Made by a program: the position numbers and the translations under genes. A stretch of 14,078 nt of DNA, taken from positions 1 through 14,078 of the forward strand of contig JANXXY010000318.1 of assembly GCA_025350365.1 (NCBI GenBank), written 5' to 3'. The notes under the pieces were generated by a model that did no database searches, was not told the DNA's origin, and worked only from the letters and a program-made list of their open reading frames with translations. Below are positions 7,174 through 14,078 of the stretch, piece by piece; within the stretch, counting starts at the first letter, position 1, and each line of letters starts with the position of its first letter. Source of the DNA: Bacteroidales bacterium. GTDB taxonomy: Bacteria; Bacteroidota; Bacteroidia; Bacteroidales; JAAUTT01.

Positions 7174-7184
7174 CTGTCATAAAA
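7166..7184. repeat. Palindrome filling a convergent gene junction
   Basis: TTTTATGAC, a single T, then GTCATAAAA: a perfect 9-1-9 palindrome. It contains the aldolase stop codon (7171-7173) and ends right beside the stop of the leftward lipoprotein gene (7187-7185). As RNA it could form a 7-bp A/T-rich hairpin with a 5-base loop from either direction, but there is no T-tract, so termination here would be weak. Confidence 0.45.
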
Positions 7185-7589
7185 TCAAAAATATTTACCT
7201 TTTTCTCTGCGAATATTCTTTAATGGATAGAATCCTTTAGTCCCAAAGTATTTATAAAGCAATTGGTCAGGTTTTTGTACTAGTTTATTTTTTGTTTCAA
7301 TTCTTGTAATACCCACCGGTAAAACGCTTTTTAATATAACCTGATCATTTTCAAAAGAAATTGATACTTTTAACATAACACCTCTAAATATCAGTGAATC
7401 AAAAACAATGTTTTTATCTACCTTTTCCATCTTCAAAATAATATTATTGCCTTTTTCGTTTTCACTCAATACCCACGATTGATAAAAGGCATCCTTAACC
7501 TGAAAATATGGTATATTAGCGCCATTCCTTATATTACATCCGTAAATCATTAAAAAAAGTAACGGGAAAAATAGACTTTTTGGTCTCAT
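7185..7589 (-). CDS. Small lipoprotein of unknown function
   Basis: A predicted lipoprotein of 134 residues from the ATG at 7589. It has a basic start (MRPK), a hydrophobic core (SLFFPLLFLMIY) and a lipobox ending IYGC with Cys18 as the lipidation site. The mature part of about 117 residues has alternating hydrophobic patterns suggesting beta strands (for example ILKMEKVDKNIVFDSLIF) and a basic C-terminus. I recognise no domain. No Asp/Glu-rich export signal follows the Cys (NIRNG), so it probably stays facing the periplasm. An upstream in-frame ATG at 7616 would add nine residues before the basic start but lies only a few bases from the predicted transcription start, so 7589 is preferred. 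The gene is convergent with the aldolase gene (11 bases apart) and divergent from the S41 peptidase gene. Confidence 0.72.
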   Translation of the reverse strand: MRPKSLFFPLLFLMIYGCNIRNGANIPYFQVKDAFYQSWVLSENEKGNNIILKMEKVDKNIVFDSLIFRGVMLKVSISFENDQVILKSVLPVGITRIETKNKLVQKPDQLLYKYFGTKGFYPLKNIRREKGKYF

Positions 7590-7624
7590 AATTGTTATTA
7601 AATAAATAATTTTCAAAGTTTAAT

Positions 7625-7655
7625 CAAATGTAAAAATTAGTATTTTTAAACCAAA
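7625..7655 (-). promoter_or_regulatory. Near-perfect promoter for the small lipoprotein gene
   Basis: Read leftward, TTTG (7655-7652), a 19-base spacer, then TACATTTG (7632-7625), an exact TAnnTTTG identical to the -7 element of the cold-shock gene. Transcription should begin near 7620, about 30 bases before the preferred ATG at 7589. It lies within the 79-base gap shared with the divergent S41 peptidase gene, whose own -7 candidate is the weaker TATTTTTA (7641-7648). Confidence 0.7.
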
Positions 7656-7668
7656 ATTTATTTTGATT

Positions 7669-9141
7669 ATGAAAACATCCTCCACTCCAATTCTTTTGCT
7701 TTTAGTTTTTTTATTAGGTTTTTTATCAACTAATTGTAAAAAAGATAATCCGACACCACCCGTTGTTAAAAATGCCGATGAAATTAATAAATTCATCTGG
7801 AGCGGAATGAGAGATTATTACCTATGGGTGGATAATGTACCGAATCTTACTAACATTCAATTTAATGATAGTAATAGTCTGAATACATTTCTTAATTTGT
7901 ATTCCGATCACGAAAAACTTTTTCACGATCTGAGATATCTGCCGGATTCAATTGATAAATGGTCCTGGATTGTTGATGATTATACAGCTTTGGAAAATCA
8001 ATTTCAAGGAATCACAAAATCTCCCGGTTATGACTTCCGTCTTGGAGAATTCAGCGGAACAACCACATTATTTGGATTTGTAAGATATGTGATAAAAGGT
8101 TCACCAGCTGATTTGGCTGGTATAAAACGCGGAGATTTCTTTTTAAAAGTTAATGATCAGGAGATTACTGAAGCAAACTATCAAAATTTATTGTTTAATA
8201 AAGATAGCTATAAATTGTCGCTTGCAACTTTGTTAAATAATAACATTACTCTCAACGGTTTAACCGTTACTGTTACCCCCGCTGAAGTACACGAAAACCC
8301 TATTTATCTGGATACCGTTTATACGGTAAATAATTTTAAAATTGGATACCTTGTGTATAATGGATTTATGTCCGATTACGATATTCAATTAAATAATGTT
8401 TTTGGTAAGTTTAAGAATGCCGGAGTGAATAAGCTTATTCTCGACTTGAGATACAATGGTGGAGGATCAATACAAACAGCTGTATATTTGGCTAGTATGA
8501 TTTACGGAACATCTACTGCTAATGTATTTATTAAAACTCAATATAATACGGCTTTTCAGGCAGCTTTGAAAGGTCAATTCGGTGATATTTATTTCACAGA
8601 AAGTTTCACAGCTACTATTGCAAAAACTACCACTACGGCAGAAGCAACAATTAATACATTAGGTTTGACTGATCTTTATATAATCACCACCGGAAATACG
8701 GCATCGGCCAGCGAAATTGTAATTAATGGATTAAAGCCTTACATAACAGTTAAAACAATTGGCACCAATACTGTTGGTAAATATGTTGGGTCGATGACAA
8801 TAAAGGACTGGGATAATAAAGGTAACGTAAATCCAAACCATAAATGGGCATTACAGCCTATTACCTTAAAAATAGCTAATAAAGACGGCGTTTCTGACTA
8901 TGTAAAGGGATTTGCTCCAACTGTACTTTTAAAAGAGGATATTGCTAAATTTTTGCCCTTTGGAGATACAAATGAACCAATGTTACACACTGCATTAAAT
9001 ACCGTTCAGGGAATTGCAAATAAACAAGAACAGTTAAAATCGGAAGGTATTGAATTTAAAACCATTGCAGACTCAAAAGATTTTCAGCCGCATAGCAAAG
9101 AAATGTATATTGAACCAAAAATTTTTAACAAAATAAAGTAG
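7669..9141 (+). CDS. S41-family (C-terminal processing-like) serine peptidase lipoprotein with PDZ domain
   Basis: A 490-residue envelope peptidase. From the ATG at 7669 there is a signal peptide and a loose lipobox (FLSTNC, Cys23), then KKDN, which resembles the charged signal that sends Bacteroidota lipoproteins to the cell surface. An N-terminal helical region with RDYYLWVDNVP (about 48-58) is typical of phylum S41 enzymes. A PDZ domain spans about 130-205 (LFGFVRYVIKGSPADLAGIKRGDFFLKVN is its core). The catalytic domain shows KIGYLVYNGF (about 224-233), LILDLRYNGGGS (256-267), TASASEI with the nucleophile Ser346, and TNTVGKYVG with the general base Lys371. The Ser-Lys spacing of 25 equals that of E. 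coli Prc, so it should be active. The TTG at 7663 is rejected because the ATG two codons later gives a normal signal peptide. The substrate is unknown; surface or periplasmic protein turnover is plausible. Confidence 0.9.
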   Translation: MKTSSTPILLLLVFLLGFLSTNCKKDNPTPPVVKNADEINKFIWSGMRDYYLWVDNVPNLTNIQFNDSNSLNTFLNLYSDHEKLFHDLRYLPDSIDKWSWIVDDYTALENQFQGITKSPGYDFRLGEFSGTTTLFGFVRYVIKGSPADLAGIKRGDFFLKVNDQEITEANYQNLLFNKDSYKLSLATLLNNNITLNGLTVTVTPAEVHENPIYLDTVYTVNNFKIGYLVYNGFMSDYDIQLNNVFGKFKNAGVNKLILDLRYNGGGSIQTAVYLASMIYGTSTANVFIKTQYNTAFQAALKGQFGDIYFTESFTATIAKTTTTAEATINTLGLTDLYIITTGNTASASEIVINGLKPYITVKTIGTNTVGKYVGSMTIKDWDNKGNVNPNHKWALQPITLKIANKDGVSDYVKGFAPTVLLKEDIAKFLPFGDTNEPMLHTALNTVQGIANKQEQLKSEGIEFKTIADSKDFQPHSKEMYIEPKIFNKIK

Positions 9142-9268
9142 TTTTAGAAAGTTATTTTTTCATTTATTTTATAACGTATGTTCATTTGGGTATGAAAATT
9201 TTAGGATAAAATGTAACCTATTTAATGAAAATTCGTTTAGTTACCTATTTACCATTAAATCCTCTAAA

Positions 9269-10084
9269 ATGAACCGAAAGATAATTCTATGTCTATTAAT
9301 TGTTTATATTATTGTCTGCTTTAACAGGTGCAAAAAGGATGAAGTTGCAATCGATTTGCCACCTGTTGCCTCATTTAAGATGAATTTTGATGACTTTTCA
9401 CTCGAAAAATCAATCACCGAAAACAAAACAAAAACATTTTATAATCAAGCTGTTAATAAAGTGAATATATGGTCTAATTTATCACAAAACCATACTAATA
9501 TTCCTCTGTCAGCATTCAATAAGGCTTTCGAAAGCCAGTCAACTTACAATGATGAAGGTTGGGAATGGGTATATATAACTACTATCGGTACCACCAATTA
9601 TCAATCTAAGTTAACTGGAATAATTGCCGGGGATTCTGTTATTTGGAAACTTTACCTGTCGGAAGTTGGAAATGATCAAATTAAGAATCAACTTTGGCTT
9701 GAAGGCACTTCTCACAAAAATAAATCGGGAGGTTGGTGGACTATATACAATTTTTATATTGATAACAATGCTATTATATTTAAACCTGCCTTGGGTATTC
9801 AGTGGCAATTCAAAAGCAATGATGATCTATCGCTTACATATCAAAATATTGCAACTAAAAAGTATGATGACATTCTAAAAAAGTATATTGACAATTTGGA
9901 TATTGGTGGATTCATTGAATTTAAACGGCAAGTAAATGAGCCGTTTAACTCATATTTTTCCATTTATTCAAAAAAGGAATCCCCAGTAACTAAAATATCA
10001 TGGAATTCTGTTACAAAAGAAGGACAAATTGAAAAGAATGGTTCCATTTACTCATGGGATTCAAAGCATTACGACATAGATTAA
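9269..10084 (+). CDS. Predicted lipoprotein of unknown function
   Basis: A 271-residue protein I do not recognise. It has a signal peptide (basic MNRK, hydrophobic IILCLLIVYIIV) and a probable lipidation Cys21 in FNRC, followed by KKDE. The Arg before Cys is unusual, and Cys17 is a possible alternative. The mature part looks beta-rich, with several aromatic stretches (EGWEWVYITTIGTTNYQSKL, SGGWWTIYNFYI, IQWQFKSNDDLSL) but no catalytic motif I can name. It lies 127 bases after the S41 peptidase gene on the same strand, and both lipoproteins share the CKKD start; that spacing leaves co-transcription open. The only promoter-like match between them is TTCATTTG (9181-9188), 7 of 8 with a poor -33 box. 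A clear terminator follows. Call it a hypothetical surface lipoprotein. Confidence 0.75.
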   Translation: MNRKIILCLLIVYIIVCFNRCKKDEVAIDLPPVASFKMNFDDFSLEKSITENKTKTFYNQAVNKVNIWSNLSQNHTNIPLSAFNKAFESQSTYNDEGWEWVYITTIGTTNYQSKLTGIIAGDSVIWKLYLSEVGNDQIKNQLWLEGTSHKNKSGGWWTIYNFYIDNNAIIFKPALGIQWQFKSNDDLSLTYQNIATKKYDDILKKYIDNLDIGGFIEFKRQVNEPFNSYFSIYSKKESPVTKISWNSVTKEGQIEKNGSIYSWDSKHYDID

Positions 10085-10098
10085 TATAAAACATGTAT

Positions 10099-10132
10099 AG
10101 CCGAAGAAAATTAATACTTCGGCTTTCTTGTT
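10099..10132 (+). terminator. Intrinsic terminator between convergent genes
   Basis: A perfect 8-bp stem, AGCCGAAG (10099-10106) with CTTCGGCT (10117-10124), a 10-base loop, then TTCTTGTT. It ends the rightward lipoprotein gene (stop at 10084). Read leftward, the same stem is followed by ATACATGTTTTATATT, so it may also end the aguB-aguA message, less efficiently. Confidence 0.78.
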
Positions 10133-10133
10133 A

Positions 10134-11171
10134 CTATACAGCCGGTTCCTGTTGGCTTAAACAATGAAAACTCCCCAGTCCCCACACAATATCAACAGAA
10201 TCAATTCCAACCACATTTCTATCAGGAAATATTTTCGAAAGTATTTCAAGGGCTATTTCGTCCTGAATACAGCGAAATGTTGGCACAACAACGGATGAAT
10301 TAGCAATATAGAAATTCGCATAAGATGCTGGCAACCTGCGCCCCTCCCAATATTGCGGATTTGGCATAGGCAATTCAATAATATTTAATTGCTTACCATT
10401 TAGTAAGCGCATCTTTTTAAGTTCTTCCAAATTGGCCTGAAGTGGTTGATAATTTTCATCGTATTCATTGGTTTCCACTACCGTAACAACCGTATCCTCA
10501 CTTACAAAACGGGTGATATCGTCGATGTGACCATCGGTATCATCACCGACTATACCATCGCCAAGCCATAATATTTGGCTTGCTCCGTAATAATCACATA
10601 AACAGGTTTCAATTTGTGCCTGCGTAAGTTTCGCATTCCGGTTAATGTTCAACAAACATGCTCTAGTGGTGAGGATGACGCCTTTTCCGTTGAATTCTAC
10701 CGAACCTCCTTCCATTACTATGCCCGGATGATAAATGGGAAGTTTGAAATAACCGGCAATCTTATCAGGAATCTGGTTATCCAGCTCTGACGGATATTTT
10801 CCTCCCCATGCATTGAATTCCCAGCTAACGATTGCTTTCTTCTCTTTGGCATCGGGGTTAACTATAAACGCAGGACCATGATCGCGACACCACACATCAT
10901 TTGTTCCATTCATAAATATCTCAACGGACGATAAATTTACACCTGCCACATATAACTGACTAATTAGTTTTTGCTTATGTAGTTGGTCTGAAACATTTAT
11001 CCTAACCTTTTCTCCTAATGAAATCTGCTTTATAAATTCGATATAAGAAACATAAATAGTCTCCAATTTTCCGGGAAATGAATCGTCCAAATATGGGTAA
11101 GTAAGCCAGGTGGCTTCATGTTTTTCCCATTCAGCAGGAAACCGGTAACCGAGAGTGTGGGGAACATTCAT
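10134..11171 (-). CDS. aguA: Agmatine deiminase
   Basis: AguA hydrolyses agmatine to N-carbamoylputrescine and ammonia in the arginine-decarboxylase route to putrescine; it is cytosolic. The 345 residues are close to the usual 340-370. Motifs of the agmatine deiminase / Porphyromonas-type peptidylarginine deiminase family are visible: TNDVWCRDHGP (90-100), WEFNAWGGKY (117-126), MEGGSVEFNGKG (153-164), DTDGHIDDITRF (211-222, with the active-site His215) and the C-terminal GLGSFHCLSQQEP, with the nucleophile Cys337. Two family positions vary: the last motif usually reads GGGNIHC, and CRDHGP is usually RDSGP or RDTGP. There is no signal peptide, which argues against the secreted peptidylarginine enzyme. 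The aguB gene lies 113 bases upstream on the same strand, giving the complete agmatine-to-putrescine pair and supporting this function. No promoter is evident between them. Free-arginine deimination cannot be excluded. Confidence 0.9.
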   Translation of the reverse strand: MNVPHTLGYRFPAEWEKHEATWLTYPYLDDSFPGKLETIYVSYIEFIKQISLGEKVRINVSDQLHKQKLISQLYVAGVNLSSVEIFMNGTNDVWCRDHGPAFIVNPDAKEKKAIVSWEFNAWGGKYPSELDNQIPDKIAGYFKLPIYHPGIVMEGGSVEFNGKGVILTTRACLLNINRNAKLTQAQIETCLCDYYGASQILWLGDGIVGDDTDGHIDDITRFVSEDTVVTVVETNEYDENYQPLQANLEELKKMRLLNGKQLNIIELPMPNPQYWEGRRLPASYANFYIANSSVVVPTFRCIQDEIALEILSKIFPDRNVVGIDSVDIVWGLGSFHCLSQQEPAV

Positions 11172-11247
11172 AATGTAGATTTTCTATGTTATAAATGAAG
11201 AATATAAGAACCAAGATGAAAATAGCATTCATTAAAGCACCTTTACA

Positions 11248-11280
11248 ATTTTCAAATTTTCAAATCCCAATATTTTCAAA
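11248..11280. repeat. Short direct repeats between aguB and aguA
   Basis: ATTTTCAAA occurs three times, at 11248-11256, 11256-11264 and 11272-11280 (TTTGAAAAT in the direction of transcription), immediately after the aguB stop. Spacings are 8 and 16 bases. No function is evident; chance in AT-rich DNA is possible. Confidence 0.5.
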
Positions 11281-11284
11281 TTTC

Positions 11285-12157
11285 TTAATCAATTAATCTC
11301 TTTAGAATTGGATCATAAGTGTCAATCCTCCGATCGCGCAAAAATGGCCAAATCATTCGGTAATGCTCATTTTTTGACAGATCAATTTCCTGAACATGTG
11401 ATTCTTCCTTATCATGCGAAGCCTGATAAAGCACAGTACCAAAAGGATTTGAAACAAAAGAACCTCCCCAGAAGACAGTATCAGCTTCTCTGCCCACCCT
11501 GTTTACAGCCACAACATGCACTCCGTTGGCAATGGCATGACTTCGCTGAATTGTTTGCCAAGCTTGGTATTGTTCGGTTTTAACATCCATTTTATCATCC
11601 GGTTCCCATCCAATTGCTGTTGGAAAGAAGAGAATTTCGGCGCCCATTAAGCTCGTAATACGTGCAGCTTCCGGAAACCATTGATCCCAGCATATCAACA
11701 CTCCAATTTTGGCACATTTTGTATTGAAAACTTTGTACCCTGTGTCTCCAGGAGTAAAATAAAATTTTTCATAAAACCCAGGGTCATCAGGAATATGACT
11801 TTTTCGATACTTCCCCAGATAAGAACCGTCAGCATCAATCACAGCTGTGGTGTTATGATATAATCCTGTGGTACGCTTTTCAAACAGGGAAGCTATGATT
11901 ACCACTTCGGTTTCGAGGGCAATTTCTTGCAATAACCGGATAGTTTCACCAGGAATAGCTTCAGCTAATAAAAAATTTGTATGATCCTCTTTATCACAGA
12001 AGTAAAGTGATGCGAATAGTTCTTGTAAACAAACAATATTAGCCCCTTCGGATGAAAGTCGCCTTATTTCGCTAATGCTCCTTTGAATGTTTGTTTCTTT
12101 ATTTCCGGTGCATTTCATTTGCACCAATCCAATCTTCACTTTTCGATCACACGACAT
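11285..12157 (-). CDS. aguB: N-carbamoylputrescine amidohydrolase
   Basis: AguB hydrolyses N-carbamoylputrescine to putrescine, carbon dioxide and ammonia, completing the step begun by AguA; it is cytosolic. The protein is 290 residues, the normal length for the nitrilase superfamily. The Glu-Lys-Cys catalytic triad is visible: Glu46 in CLQELFAS, Lys119 in YRKSHIPDDPGF and Cys156 in VLICWDQWFPEAAR. The sequences HIPDDPGFYEKFYFTPGDTG and FFPTAIGWEPDD are typical of the plant and bacterial AguB group. The ATG at 12157 is chosen because the protein then begins MSCDRKVKIGLVQMKC in family register and it lies about 14 bases after the predicted transcription start, whereas the in-frame ATG at 12178 sits inside the -7 element. 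It is the first gene of the leftward aguB-aguA operon. Confidence 0.93.
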   Translation of the reverse strand: MSCDRKVKIGLVQMKCTGNKETNIQRSISEIRRLSSEGANIVCLQELFASLYFCDKEDHTNFLLAEAIPGETIRLLQEIALETEVVIIASLFEKRTTGLYHNTTAVIDADGSYLGKYRKSHIPDDPGFYEKFYFTPGDTGYKVFNTKCAKIGVLICWDQWFPEAARITSLMGAEILFFPTAIGWEPDDKMDVKTEQYQAWQTIQRSHAIANGVHVVAVNRVGREADTVFWGGSFVSNPFGTVLYQASHDKEESHVQEIDLSKNEHYRMIWPFLRDRRIDTYDPILKRLID

Positions 12158-12175
12158 ATTGAATAATTTTAACAA

Positions 12176-12209
12176 CAAATTTACGTGAATTTTCTAAAGC
12201 AAAATCAAC
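12176..12209 (-). promoter_or_regulatory. Promoter of the aguB-aguA operon
   Basis: Read leftward, TAAATTTG (12183-12176) is an exact TAnnTTTG. Two possible -33 boxes lie upstream: GTTG (12209-12206, spacing 22) and TTTTG (12204-12200, spacing 16), neither at the ideal 19-20. Transcription should begin near 12171. It lies in the short gap shared with the divergent radical SAM gene. Confidence 0.6.
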
Positions 12210-12221
12210 TATTTTTACTGT

Positions 12222-14078
12222 ATGAATTATCCTGTCATGAACATATTACTGATCACACCGCCATTAACCCAATTAAACACACCATACCCGGCAACAGCGT
12301 ATTTACAAGGTTTTTTGAAAACGAAAAATTACAATGTCCATCAGGCTGATTTGGGAATTGAATTAGTAAACCTAATTTTTACGCGAAAATCACTTGAAAG
12401 CATCTTTCGACACGCCGAACATATTTTCGAGAAAAAAACCTCAAAAAATATCCGCCATATTTTTACTCAGCACCAACAGTATATTAACACCATTGATGTG
12501 GTAATGAATTTTCTGCATGGTGATGATATGACACTTGCAACCCGTATTTGTAAAAGAAATTTTCTGCCGGAAGCTTCTCGTTTCAAAACCATTGCAGACA
12601 TGGACTGGGCTTTTGGAAATATTGGATTTACTGATAGAGCGAGACACCTTGCAACTCTTTATATTGAAGATCTCACCGACTTTATTCGCGAAACCATTAG
12701 CCCTTATTTTGAACTCGGTAAATATGCCGAACATTTGAGTTTATTTGCTGCTGATTTTTCCCCTCTCGAAAACGCACTTGGCAAAGAAACAAATTTCATT
12801 GATGCCATGATGCTGGATATTCTTGAGGAAAAAATACTTCTATGGAAGCCCGATTTATTAGGTTTTAGTATCCCTTTTCCGGGAAACCTTTATGGCGCAC
12901 TCAAATGCGGACAATATATAAAAACAAAGTACCCGCATATAAAAATAGCGTGGGGTGGCGGATATGTAAGCACTGAACTACGCGATCTTGCTGACCCGGC
13001 TGTATTCAATTATGTTGATTACGTTATGCTGGATAATGGCGAACCCGGAATATTAAAACTCATTGAATATCTTCAAACTAATAAAAATGAACTAGTTAAG
13101 ACTTTTATTAAAGATCACTCAGGAGAGGTTGTTTTGAAAGGAAAGGACAGTACATTTCGAATTCCATTCTCGGAAAGTGGAGCTCCTGATTACTCCGACT
13201 TACCACTAAAACAATATATTTCGCTGATAGAAATGGCAAACCCAATGCACAAACTTTGGAGTGACGGGCGATGGAACAAACTTACGCTGGCAAAGGGGTG
13301 CTATTGGGCAAAATGTGCCTTTTGTGACACCCAGTTACCATACATTTGCGATTACGAACCTGTTTCGGTAACTATGCTGGCCGATCGAATTGAAGAAGTT
13401 ATTACCCAAACCAATACAACAGGGTTTCATTTTGTAGATGAGGCAGCGCCACCTAAAATTTTACGGGAACTATCCCAAGAAATTACCCATAGAAAACTGA
13501 ATATTAGTTGGTGGACAAATATCCGGTTTGAAAAAGCTTTCGATGCTGAACTATGCTCAATAATTTCTTCAGCAGGATGTATAGCAGTATCCGGAGGAAT
13601 TGAAGTTGCTTCGAACCGACTGCTACAATTAATGAATAAAGGGGTGACCATTGAACAGGCTGCTACTTCGGCATTCCATCTTACCGAAAGCGGGATTATG
13701 GTGCATGCTTATCTTATGTATGGGTTCCCATCCGAAACAATTCAGGAAACGATTGACTCATTGGAAATTGTAAAACAATTATTTGAACATAAATTGATAC
13801 AATCAGCATTCTGGCATCGGTATGCGATGACAGTTCATAGCCCGTCAGGTAAAAAACCCGAAAATTATGGTGCAATTTTAACTGATTCATCGCAAGGATC
13901 ATTCGCTAACAATGAAATCGGTTTCACTGATAATCAAAATATTGACTTAAATATATTTGGTGATGGCCTGCGAAAAGCTACCTATAACTATATGCATGGT
14001 TTATGCATCGATTGGCCGCTAAGTAAATGGTTTGACGCTAAAGTCCCCAAAACCAGGGTGTCCGGGAAATATATAAAA
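12222..14078 (+). CDS. B12-binding-type radical SAM protein (partial at right edge)
   Basis: At least 619 residues are open to the right edge with no stop. The start resembles B12-dependent radical SAM proteins (MNILLITPPLTQLNTPYP, from the second ATG at 12237, an equally good start). A long helical insertion follows, then a Rossmann-like segment at about 208-290 (WKPDLLGFSIPFPGNLYGAL, WGGGY at 244-248). The radical SAM domain has the iron-sulfur motif CYWAKCAFC (Cys360, Cys365, Cys368: CX4CX2C instead of the usual CX3CX2C), then FHFVDEAAP, WWTNIRFEKAF, SGGIEVASNRLLQLMNKGVT (about 457-476) and AYLMYGFPSET (about 496-506). I find no DxHxxG, so base-off cobalamin binding through histidine is not supported. 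The reaction is unknown; relatives methylate or rearrange carbon centres. It is divergent from aguB with about 64 bases between. No strong promoter is visible; the best -7 match is TATTTTTA (12210-12217). Confidence 0.85.
   Translation, partial: MNYPVMNILLITPPLTQLNTPYPATAYLQGFLKTKNYNVHQADLGIELVNLIFTRKSLESIFRHAEHIFEKKTSKNIRHIFTQHQQYINTIDVVMNFLHGDDMTLATRICKRNFLPEASRFKTIADMDWAFGNIGFTDRARHLATLYIEDLTDFIRETISPYFELGKYAEHLSLFAADFSPLENALGKETNFIDAMMLDILEEKILLWKPDLLGFSIPFPGNLYGALKCGQYIKTKYPHIKIAWGGGYVSTELRDLADPAVFNYVDYVMLDNGEPGILKLIEYLQTNKNELVKTFIKDHSGEVVLKGKDSTFRIPFSESGAPDYSDLPLKQYISLIEMANPMHKLWSDGRWNKLTLAKGCYWAKCAFCDTQLPYICDYEPVSVTMLADRIEEVITQTNTTGFHFVDEAAPPKILRELSQEITHRKLNISWWTNIRFEKAFDAELCSIISSAGCIAVSGGIEVASNRLLQLMNKGVTIEQAATSAFHLTESGIMVHAYLMYGFPSETIQETIDSLEIVKQLFEHKLIQSAFWHRYAMTVHSPSGKKPENYGAILTDSSQGSFANNEIGFTDNQNIDLNIFGDGLRKATYNYMHGLCIDWPLSKWFDAKVPKTRVSGKYIK

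Noticed and set aside
9142..9268. Weak inverted repeat GTTAT...ATAAC after the S41 peptidase gene as a terminator
   Set aside because: Only five A/T pairs with a 15-base loop and no T-tract after it.
11308..11863. Rightward frames opposite aguB
   Set aside because: They are antisense to a gene with a full catalytic triad; the translations (His/Gln-rich) look like reverse reading.
12441..12734. Leftward 97-residue frame inside the radical SAM gene
   Set aside because: It is antisense to a well-supported coding frame, with no domain and no promoter.

Overview
The window looks like ordinary chromosome from a member of the Bacteroidota (Bacteroidetes). The DNA is AT-rich. Intergenic regions carry the phylum's promoter type (TTTG or TTG near -33, about 19-20 bases, then TAnnTTTG near -7), and no convincing Shine-Dalgarno sequences precede the starts. 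Lipoproteins have a loose lipobox followed by Lys-Lys-Asp, and the protein set (DUF349 repeat protein, membrane MutS-like ATPase, S41 peptidase lipoprotein, AguA/AguB) fits the phylum. I see no tRNA, rRNA, CRISPR array, insertion sequence or phage gene.

Layout from the left. Bases 1-2844 hold a leftward pair: a five-repeat DUF349 protein followed, 64 bases on, by pyrG (CTP synthase), which runs off the left edge after its synthase domain. A 402-base gene-poor region (2845-3246) holds promoters for the leftward pair and for a rightward cold-shock protein gene. That gene ends in a strong intrinsic terminator, and 31 bases after its stem begins a 603-residue membrane-anchored MutS-family ATPase. 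Next comes a two-gene operon with an 8-base overlap: mtnA (methylthioribose-1-phosphate isomerase) and a class II aldolase-family enzyme, probably a route for reuse of methylthioadenosine. A small leftward lipoprotein gene is convergent with it and divergent from an S41-family (C-terminal processing peptidase-like) lipoprotein gene. An unrecognised lipoprotein gene and an intrinsic terminator follow. Bases 10134-12157 hold a leftward operon, aguB then aguA, which converts agmatine to putrescine. Divergent from it, and running off the right edge, is a large B12-type radical SAM protein with a CX4CX2C iron-sulfur motif.

How the genes fit together. AguA and AguB make putrescine. If the organism makes spermidine with decarboxylated SAM, the by-product methylthioadenosine would feed the MtnA/aldolase route, so the two operons may be metabolically linked, although they are separately transcribed and lie about 3.5 kb apart. 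The other genes are housekeeping or of unknown role. The parts most worth a second look are the MutS-like ATPase with four predicted membrane segments behind a cold-shock gene terminator, the mtnA-aldolase overlap, the unusual radical SAM cysteine spacing, and the DUF349 repeat protein upstream of pyrG. I did not find a clearly new multi-gene system; most of the window is conserved metabolism.
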